Positions 56,500-64,000 of a DNA stretch of 64,000 nucleotides are shown piece by piece. Both the position numbers and the translations under genes were made by a program. The notes under the pieces were generated by a model that worked only from the letters and a program-made list of their open reading frames with translations, was not told where the DNA came from and searched no databases. How positions within the stretch are numbered: position 1 is the first letter of the stretch; each line of letters begins with the position of its first letter. The stretch comes from Opisthorchis felineus (lineage: Eukaryota; Platyhelminthes; Trematoda; Opisthorchiida; Opisthorchiidae), in the NCBI GenBank assembly GCA_004794785.1, contig SJOL01005832.1, forward strand, positions 62,001 to 126,000. Direction: 5' to 3'.

Positions 56500-58395
56500 A
56501 GACAAGAGACCTACCAGTTCGACCTCGGCTTTTCCTCCGATGATGTTTTGTTTCCAATTTTCAATTGTTACCATAATCGGCAAATGGCGCTAATTACTGG
56601 CTCTTCCCGACAAAACGCATGCCTTTTTTCCTAGTTTTTTGCATCAGAAAACGCACACAGACAACACTGGATGACAAGACAGGACAAGAAAAGAGGTTTT
56701 CTTCTTTCGTCATTCCTGATAGCCTTTCAGGTAAGTGTTCTAACAAATTCGTAAGAAGATACGAATACTTACGGATATGTGAAAAAAATTGCCAGCTTTG
56801 GATTGTGCCGCGATCTCATAAACCTGCAGTGCATCTCAACCATCTAAAAGATGGGGAGAAATTTTTTAGTCAAACCAAATGCGGGACTATGGAGTTTTTT
56901 AGGAAGAGATCCGGTTGTCCAACAGCACACCACTGATTCCTAAAGAGCGCTTGAGAAAGACAGCCACGTAGTTCAGCATGTTGGCCGGGAACAAATCGTA
57001 AAAGAGAGTGTAGAGGGGATGTGAACGAGTACGTCGGTCGGTTGGTGAACTAGACGCGTACAGGAAGGAACATTCTAAAAGATCATCTGGTGACAGGAAG
57101 GCCAACTTCCGAAAGTTCACAAAAAGACACCTGTGAGCAGTACTTTATTATGGATAGTGGCCAAAGAGAGTTTCGGTTGCCAAAACGAAAGTCATAGAAA
57201 CCTCAGTCGACGGATGTTTAGAGATACGTGCTCTCGCAAGAACAGATTAACATTTTAACACTTTACCAGCACCAAGGAGTATTCGTCAATAATGTTTGAT
57301 GATAGCATTGGATTTAAATCTTCCCGATTTTCGGAAAGGAAACTAGCGAATGGTTTATTGACAACTTGAAATACCAATGGCGTTTCAGCCAAAAGGTCAG
57401 CTGGTGATTATCATTCTAGGTGAACCCAATCAATACAGGATTAGTTTTCGGATACTTGTTTATAACGATGTACATATTGGGTTGCCCCACCTGAACGATG
57501 CCGTGAGGGGTCCGAACCTGAATGAAACTTCATGAGTCTACATAGTTTCTGAAAGGAGTTAGCTGCCTCAATTCGAACTACAAGCATTCATTAGAGGTTC
57601 GCAGTGTCACGTTGAAAAGATTTTTACCATTTAAGAGGCAAACATCTGAAATGACTGTGGAATCTGTGGAAGTTGCGTTCATTTCACTCTTGTTTTCATT
57701 GTCGTCCTCCTGTTCTGGTGTAAGTTTTCTGACGAGTCCACACCAAAGAGAGGAAGCAGTGGACCCGAGATCTGCTCTTCTTAGAGTTCATCGTTGGAGT
57801 TACGGGTCTTAGTGTGGAAAGTGGAAAATTGCTACTCAGAGACCTTTATTCGTTCTGAAACACTCACAACAACACGGAATATTAGTACTCACAGACTCGT
57901 TCCTTAGCAGACGAATGAAACACCTTATGAAAAAAAAACAAATCAGACAAGGTAACCAGACGCAACCGTCCGTTCTCATTTGGTGCCGAGTGGTTTACCG
58001 AGATAAACGATTCATTTTTTAACGACTGGCTGGTCACTGAGGCCCTGTTGTTCTTGACACAGTACCGAGGCTAGACTGTTCGACCCACTTACTCAAGTCA
58101 TACGATTCCTCGTTCACTCCTTTCATGATATCGTCAAGATTCACATGTTGCTCTCATCGTTCACCCCGGTTGCACCCAACTTGGCAGTGGAAGTCAGCTG
58201 TTGCTCTGGGCTAATTCGCCACACACACACACACAGACCAACCATTGCTCACACTTACTTGAGGATTCGTTCATGCATGTGGAATGTGTCCACAGGCTAC
58301 TCAGATAATTGAGCAATTGGCTAGGCTCTGTATGGGACAGCCTGAAAAATTGTCATCAAGACGCTTCAAACCTGTTTTTAGTACACTCTTGTACA
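56500..58395. other. Intergenic DNA, no gene recognised
   Basis: Open frames at 56619-56936 (+) and 56899-57120 (-) have no recognisable domain. A short CA run lies near 58,220. Confidence 0.45.
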
Positions 58396-58399
58396 CATC

Positions 58400-58690
58400 A
58401 ATTCGGGATTAACGCGATACTCATCTGAAACCCAGATGAAACAACCCTTCATGATATTCTTCAACTGAATGTGCTACACATGGATGGTCTCATGTTTCAA
58501 TTGGCACAATATTGGAGATCGTGTGTTATATGTTCTCGACGTAATACGAGTGCTGAAAAATCTTCTCTAGCCCTCGATAGGAACTTTTGGGGATGGCGCC
58601 CAACTGGTGAACCCGAATAGGAAGGGCGAAATCGGTCATAGGCTGTCGAACAGTTTTCAGCAACCTTATCAGTAGTTGCATTCGGCGCAC
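58400..58690. repeat. Family A repeat, inverted layout, decayed ribozyme
   Basis: A reversed body (TTCTTCAACTGAATGTGCTA, GTCTCATGTTTCAATTGG) and reversed flank (GAGTGCTGAAAAATCTTCTC) are joined to a forward ribozyme remnant: CTGGTGA for CTGATGA, GGGCGAAATCGGTC kept, then TTTTCAGCAACCTTATCAGT. Confidence 0.8.
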
Positions 58691-59029
58691 TTTCAAATTA
58701 ATCCCTAGGCGTCTTCAAAACAACCCACCAGCTGCCAAGTATGACTACGATAGACTTTAAAGTGCAAAAGTTATGGAAATCTGGCTCATTTCATATCTTT
58801 GTCTCAAGGGATAATGAATGGACTTCCAATAAAGAAAGGTCCTATCACATGAGATGTAACGAAATCCAATAGGTTGTTTTTTGTCGGCCATTATGGCTGT
58901 TTGCTCTGATTCCACATGTAGCAACACCATCCCAAGAATCCTGCTGGATCCTCTTCCGAAATTTATCGACAAGCCTTGAGTTACGCATAACTTGGATTAC
59001 TTGCCTGGATGCACTTAACCCGACCTTTG

Positions 59030-59405
59030 ACATATAGGCTAATCTGCATACCAATTTGGTTTTCACGGAGGAAACTCAACTGAAGTCCACGTGAATCTCT
59101 CGTTTATGATGTTCTTCAACTGAATGTGCCGCACAAGGCCGCTTCATGTTTCAGTTGATATGATGTCCGAGATTTCGCAATACATTGCACAGACATAACG
59201 CACTACTCAGGTGAGTTCTCCGCGAAAACCAAACTGGTATACAGGTGCGTGTATTAATCGAATTTCGTGCAATCAGACTTCAAATAAAATATAGGGCTGA
59301 CAAAAACTCGGGGACTGCGCCTACCTGATGAGCCCGAAGTTGAATGGCGAAGGCACTAGTTGGCTGTCGAAGGGTTTTCAGCAACCTTATGGGTAGTGTA
59401 TTACA
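59030..59405. repeat. Family A repeat, inverted layout, long copy
   Basis: A reversed body from AATTTGGTTTTCACGGAGGA to GCACTACTCAG is followed by a forward unit (GTGAGTTCTCCGCGAAAACC, AATTTCGTGCAATC, ACTCGGGGACTGCGCCTAC). Its ribozyme has CTGATGA (59325-59331) and a stem II, but GAAAC has decayed. The forward 3' flank TTTTCAGCAACCTTATGGGT closes it. Confidence 0.82.
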
Positions 59406-59409
59406 TCTA

Positions 59410-60370
59410 TACGATGTTAGATCCTCTTATGAGCGATTGGAGGAAAATATCTTCATTATCCCCTCAGCTAATTAGTTTCCACTTCTGTTGTGAAAGCGAC
59501 TGGAGCTATCAAAGTGAAATACTGACCAGTCGACGTTTGTTTTCTGTAGATGTCGCGTTGTACTTTCCCACTGGCCTTCCTTAAGATGCCACCATCGGTA
59601 TTTATGTATTTGCGGTGGAGGACCCTATGTGAAGTGGTTCCAACTAGCATCGTTCTGTGTTGCCCAAATGTTGAAGAAGACGCATTGTTTTAAATTTTCG
59701 TGTTTTTTTTTGGTCTAACGTGTGAATAACCTGAGTGTGTCACCTAATTCCACCATTTTTAAAAAACATTTTGTGGAGAGCTTGGTTTGTTTGTTCAAAC
59801 AACTTTACCACCACAGGACCTTTTCTCCCATGTTTTCAGTCAAATGAGATCACAATGTACGTGGTCTGAACCTCTTTTGATTGTTTCAATGTTCAGTAAA
59901 GATTTCAGATTTAATTTTTAAAAGTACATCTCTTTATAAAATAAAATTTATAAGTGCTCTGGTTGCATGTTATGCGTGAAACTCGACACAAGTTATTTTC
60001 GACTGTTTACTAGTCTAAAGTAGACAGGGTCATTTCGAATATAATTTATTCATTCATTTATTCTGCCTGCCTCTTTGTTTCTCGACGTTGGGCTCGATTC
60101 TTCGTGACCGACCCTTGGCTCTATTGATCTTTGTATTCAAGGCATGCTTCATCAAATTGGATCTTGTAAAGCCTACAGTCGGACTCAACTTAATGTTAGT
60201 CGAGACTCTTGACAAGTGTTTTGTATAACGCCTAATCTGTATATACGGTTAATATTAGCATAAACAAGAACAACCGAAACTTTTTTACCGGACCATACGA
60301 ATGACCTTGAGGAAATGACCCTGAGTAGTCCCTGTAACATCAGACCATACTTGTAAAACCGCTAAAATGC
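59410..60370. other. Flank upstream of the NPC2-like gene
   Basis: AT-rich sequence with an AATAAA at about 59,939, which could be a 3' end signal, but no gene reaching it was recognised. Confidence 0.4.
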
Positions 60371-60375
60371 TTCAC

Positions 60376-60383
60376 TATAAAAG
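60376..60383 (+). promoter_or_regulatory. Putative TATA box of the NPC2-like gene
   Basis: TATAAAAG lies 55 bp before the start codon at 60431. A transcription start about 30 bp downstream would leave a short leader of about 25 bases. Confidence 0.5.
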
Positions 60384-60430
60384 TGGAAAAGCAATTTGAG
60401 AATGCGGTCTTGAAGGGTTACACGATAAGC

Positions 60431-60512
60431 ATGCAAATTTTCAACTTGTTGGTGTGTAGCGTGGTTGTTTACACACCGTTCCTTGCAGACGCCACAAAAT
60501 TTAAAGACTGTG
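60431..60512 (+). CDS. NPC2: NPC2/ML-domain protein exon 1: signal peptide and first Cys
   Basis: Encodes residues 1-27 plus one base of codon 28. Met60431 is the first in-frame ATG. A hydrophobic signal sequence (MQIFNLLVCSVVVYTPFLAD) is followed by ATKFKDCG. FKDCG at the mature N-terminus is the hallmark of NPC2. Donor is TGTG|GTGAGT. NPC2 proteins are secreted or lysosomal and carry cholesterol or other lipids in an immunoglobulin-like ML fold. Confidence 0.9.
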
Positions 60513-61192
60513 GTGAGTTACAATCTTACGTCTACATGAAGACTCATTATACCTTTGTTATACGGTTCTCTATGATATAGTAGTCATTGATTTCCTGTGA
60601 ACTTTAACTGCTCCATTCATGATTTGTCAAGAATCCTATCTTCATCCCACGCATGCTTCATTTCCGTACACGCCGAGCAAAAGACTCATCAGGCGAGCAG
60701 AGTAGATGCAATTTCGAACACGGGAAGCCTCAGTAAAGCTCATTTTATATGTTGGATGTTGCCGATTTTGCTACGGTTTTTTGGACGTTAAGCTATCAGG
60801 TGAGGAGATATTGCGGCTGTGCGCGTTGAGTATTCCGAGTTCATCTGGTGAAAACCGTAATGAGGCGGAAGGGGCTTCTTGCGGCTGATTTTTTAAGGAC
60901 ACAATCAAAGTTATACCACGGTAGTTAATACATTCTCCGGCTCATAATGCCTTCTCTCAAAGAACACACTTCTCTGGGGATGATCCATCTACCTGAGGAA
61001 TCCACAGTATCCTTCTACATCAGCAGTGAACTGGTAGGAAAGTCCCCAAAAAGCGACCATTACCCTAGGAATTAGTAAACAATCCTTTAATCTGTAGTGT
61101 CCTCCCTCTCTCAGGGCATTGCTTCATCAACCAATGACCTACTTCCTGACGGTATCAGCTGTGGGATTGGAAGTGATCCCAGATTCTGTGGG

Positions 61193-61265
61193 GGCCCCAT
61201 AGTGTAGTGGATATCACTCTGGACTTTGTAATCCAGCAACCCGAGTTCGAGTCTCGGTGGGGCCT
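61193..61265 (+). tRNA. tRNA-Gln-like gene with an 8-base anticodon loop
   Basis: The acceptor stem GGCCCCA/TGGGGCC is perfect, and the D arm (GTG/CAC) and T arm (CCGAG-TTCGAGT-CTCGG) are intact. The body matches the eukaryotic tRNA-Gln pattern with anticodon TTG. The anticodon loop between CTGGA and TCCAG is CTTTGTAA, eight bases, so one T is inserted relative to CTTTGAA. No T-run terminator follows closely. It is more likely a tRNA pseudogene or SINE-type copy than a working tRNA. Confidence 0.65.
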
Positions 61266-61559
61266 ACCCTCAGCCTTGATATCAACATTCTGTCGCTACG
61301 CTTTCGTGCAACGTAACCTTGGATTGTAGATGCTCTGCTCACTCCAAACGGGAAAAAAACAGATTAGGAAGTCATGAATCCCCTTTTGTGAGAGCCTACT
61401 TGAATTGTGCATTACATCATTGAATTGAGGGAGTTCTATCGTCCAGGTGATTGCATATCCATTCTAGAATAGATAAGGGCATAGCATAGAGAAAATACTG
61501 ATTAATTCTTGTGCGTGGATGTGTTGTTTTCTTTGCAGAAGTGGCTATAGTATCGTTTG

Positions 61560-62000
61560 CTGGCTAAAGACCGAGCCCCTACGCTCAGAGGACATACGGA
61601 AGATGTCAGTGTTTGACCATCGGTGTTTCCGAAGCATCGGTCGGGTCTGGTGGGAACATCGGATTAGCAATGCTGAGGTACACCAGATGGTCTTAAAAAG
61701 AAGGAACTGACGCTTCATAGGTTACGCTGGTTAGAACATGTACTCCGCATGCCAGAAGACCGCCTGCCTCGCAGAGCTTTTTTCGTCCAGCCCTGTGCTG
61801 AGTGGAAGCGACCGAAAGGTGGACAGTGTATGACCTGGCAACGAAGTACGAAAACACTAACCAGTAACCTTAGTCGGGTCGGCAACTGCCGCCTCCCTGG
61901 ATGGGGACCCCGGAACTCAAATCACCAATGGTTAATGACATTGGCAGAAATGGCCCAACCGCGCAGTCAGTGGCGCTCATGCATCAAAGCCGTCACCTCC
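61560..62000 (+). mobile_element. RTE-type LINE 3' fragment
   Basis: The frames give MSVFDHRCFRSIGRVWWEHR, NAEVHQMVL, then MPEDRLPRRAFFVQPCAEWK, MTWQRSTK and LPGWGPRNSNHQWLM...QWRSC. This is the C-terminal region of an RTE ORF2, 5'-truncated and frameshifted. It lies in the NPC2-like gene intron in the sense direction. Confidence 0.85.
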
Positions 62001-62202
62001 AAGGCTTGGTTGTATGTCCCACACTCCCACTTTCCGGTGATCGAAACTGTAGCAGTTGTGACCAATGTGCCTATTGTACACCATTTATAGCTGATAAATT
62101 GAATTGATTTGAATTTGCTCTTCTGACCGACGTGGCAGGATTGCCCTTCACGAATACGTAAAACCTTACCCGTAATTTCATCCCTTCTTTTTGTGTATAC
62201 AG

Positions 62203-62310
62203 GTTCTAAAAATGTTACGGTTTGGTCAGTAAAGCTTACTCCTTGCGATGGACAACCCTGCAGTTTCATCAAAGGAAAGAATGCTACCATCGACATTGAT
62301 TTTTTGGCAG
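62203..62310 (+). CDS. NPC2: NPC2/ML-domain protein exon 2
   Basis: Encodes residues 28-63 plus one base. Acceptor is TGTATACAG|GTTCT; donor is GGCAG|GTGGGT; phase 1 in, phase 1 out. SVKLTPCDGQPCSFIKGKNA carries the two-Cys PC-x3-PC motif of NPC2 and a lipid-pocket strand. Two N-glycosylation sequons are visible (NVT at residue 31 and NAT at residue 54). Confidence 0.92.
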
Positions 62311-63357
62311 GTGGGTAGTCATTCTGAAAATGAATTTGTCAAAGCGTCGTCATCAATTTAATCAGTAACGATAACGTACAAAACTTCACGGTCCTTCAGA
62401 CTGTTGTGCATTACGAATAAATGTGACGCACCAATTAGTATACCGAACATCCGTACGAATGCGTTTGGTCACATGACACATGCAAGCAAGGCAAGTTCTG
62501 AAGCTCCCAGCTTCGGAACAAGTGACAACTAGCCCGGCCAGTTTGGAGCAGACTTTTTTGAGTACCATTGCTAGGTCATAAGATTGGAAAGACGATGGAA
62601 TACTCATCAGTTTTCTATTCCATTCGGTTTATGAAAAAACCTGGAACGTTGTGAAGTCTTATCTCACTGATAGCTTGAGCCTATCGATCTCGACTAGTTG
62701 ACAGTTATCGACTATCCGTAATCAGTCAGGAGAAATTTCAAGGACAGTCAGTATTGGAAAGATGGCAGGCCTAATAGGACAAGCTGTAAAGAACCCTGAA
62801 GAGATAACATCACGACTACCTGTCACTAAAATGTGAGTTCATGCATTGAATTTATGTCCATAACCAGGAGTGTTGAATATCGCTTCGACAGTGTAGCATT
62901 TTTCCCTTTTACCTAGCAGTCACGGACTTCGGTGCCAGCAATCGATATCCCTTAATTCAATATGGTCAGGAGATCCCTATTTTTCTCAATTTATCGCAGC
63001 ATTCTTACACCAGAAAATACTTTGGAATCTTACACTACTCATAAGGTTGCTGAAAACTCTTCGACACCCCACGACCGGTTTCGCCCTTCCACTTTGGGCG
63101 CATCCCCCGAGTTTCCGCCAACCATATGTTCCACCTGAACCCAAATTGCACGAAATTAGCGAAATACACTCATTTGCGTGCCGCTTTGGTTTTCACGGAA
63201 CTTTATTTCATTCACCATGAATTATCCATCGTTCACCTTCAACTAAACTTTCATATCTCCAGGACTATACGTTTAATTTTCGAACTTGGGCGCCATTTCA
63301 AAAGTGACCTGATAGTCGTACTGTTCTTGTTTTTCAAATGCCCTTCCGTTTACACAG
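62311..63357 (+). other. NPC2-like gene intron 2
   Basis: Contains a reverse-oriented family A repeat (63,031-63,205). Nothing else was recognised. Confidence 0.8.
63031..63205 (-). repeat. Family A repeat, decayed ribozyme
   Basis: On the plus strand ACACTACTCATAAGGTTGCT leads into the reversed ribozyme (ACGACCGGTTTCGCCC). The CTGATGA part is deleted. GCACGAAATTAGCGAAATAC and TTTGGTTTTCACGGAAC follow. Confidence 0.8.
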
Positions 63358-63533
63358 AAAGGGACATCGAACCGGGGAATCCAAAGGTTCAGGGCAAGCT
63401 TGGTGAAATGTATACGCAGTTACCATTGCCGGCGAGTGATATGTGTCAGCATCTGACCCCATCTTGTCCTATACAAGCCGGGACAAACTACACTTACAGC
63501 TACACACTCGAAATCAGTGAGACCTATCCATCG
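63358..63533 (+). CDS. NPC2: NPC2/ML-domain protein exon 3
   Basis: Encodes residues 64-122. Acceptor is GTTTACACAG|AAAGG; donor is CCATCG|GTAAGT; it exits in phase 0. NPKVQGKLGEMYTQLPLP matches the ML strand leading to the second Cys pair (C93 and C100). CPIQAGTNYTYSYTLEI is the NPC2 signature, and TYPS marks the boundary before the last strand. Five of the six conserved Cys are now accounted for. The larger frame at 63126-63692 reads through intron and is not the true protein. Confidence 0.92.
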
Positions 63534-63858
63534 GTAAGTTGCAACAGACCTTCCTACCAAACTGATCACAGAGAATTACTTTTTCCACAACGTTTGAGCA
63601 CACTGGAAGCACTAAACTTGGGCTCTTTTCTGCGTAAAAGAAACTCGGCAGCTTCCACCCTCATCCACCAAGGATTTGTTTTCGTTGCCTAGCAAGAAAG
63701 GCTGATCACTTCTTGAAAAGGCTTTGGAAAACACTTGGGTATTTTGTCCGTAAGAGAAGTCATGAAGCCTTCCTTTCTCATGAATAAATCAGTTCTTGAA
63801 TGGTATTCTCACCGTGATTGCTCGGTCGTAGATCCAATGAATGTTTTACTAATTTCAG

Positions 63859-64000
63859 TCGCAATATCGTCCTACAACTAAAGTCCATACCGGAAATTGG
63901 AGAATCCCTGTACAGTTGGTTCTCCCTTCTTGGGAGATATCAGTAAGGTGCATCTCGCGAACATCTTCACAGATTGGAACCCGCAACTTTCCGGGTAATA
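63859..64000 (+). CDS. NPC2: Candidate last exon of the NPC2-like gene (uncertain)
   Basis: An acceptor CTAATTTCAG|TCGCAA in the right phase opens a frame with NWRIPVQLVLPSW, resembling the closing WEIPVQIV strand of NPC2. The segment is about seven residues short, the expected Cys before the Trp is Asn, and no stop appears before the window end. It may be a false or degraded exon, with the real one further downstream. Confidence 0.3.

Larger units (their letters stand above)
60513..62202 (+). other. NPC2-like gene intron 1
   Basis: Contains a tRNA-Gln-like sequence (61,193-61,265) and an RTE tail (61,560-62,000). The rest shows nothing recognisable. Confidence 0.8.

Noticed and set aside
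63126..63692. 188-codon frame read as one protein
   Set aside because: Only 63358-63533 is exon. The start is inside a family A repeat and the rest is intron, as the splice sites and NPC2 similarity show.

Overview
This window is nuclear DNA from an invertebrate animal, most likely a digenean flatworm (fluke). The main reason is a spliced thyroid-hormone-receptor-type nuclear receptor with an unusual flatworm-like build. Long introns packed with short tRNA-derived SINEs, RTE-type LINE fragments, a Penelope-like element and hammerhead-ribozyme repeats fit the same picture. The species cannot be fixed from sequence alone. There are no bacterial operons, CRISPR arrays or plasmid features, and most open frames in the window are chance frames or retroelement debris.

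Layout. 1-12,465 is non-genic apart from one decayed hammerhead repeat (about 2,470-2,725), AT-rich satellites and a broken minus-strand RTE element (about 6,905-8,795). 12,466-46,796 (+) is the nuclear receptor gene. It has seven coding exons whose splice phases all agree, giving a predicted 930-residue protein: N-terminal A/B region, two-zinc-finger DNA-binding domain, T-box extension, a very long hinge and a ligand-binding domain with an AF-2 helix. Its six introns hold SINEs, retrozyme-like repeats, a Penelope-like element, RTE pieces and a 2,106-bp perfect ATC array that ends in a single N. 46,797-60,375 is intergenic and very rich in hammerhead repeats, with a 968-base assembly gap at 54,805-55,772. 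60,431 to beyond the window end (+) is a secreted NPC2/ML-domain sterol-binding protein gene with three clear exons. Its last exon is uncertain or outside the window. A tRNA-Gln-like sequence and an RTE tail lie in its first intron.

The most interesting system is a set of small mobile repeats carrying hammerhead self-cleaving ribozymes. Family A has units of about 273-297 bp in at least 13 copies, family B has an Sm-alpha-like core, and family C is flanked by inverted arms. A fourth hammerhead sits in the 3' region of the Penelope-like element at 31.7-33.9 kb. In the best-preserved cores stem III is a loopless palindrome (ACCGGT, ACAGCTGT or ACGT), which suggests cleavage in dimers. Two family A insertions are bounded by 13-bp target-site duplications, and one of these sits inside an older copy. 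Many copies share an odd layout in which an inverted body is joined to a forward ribozyme. Together these features resemble metazoan retrozymes moved by Penelope-like machinery. The inverted architecture is the part that looks least described.
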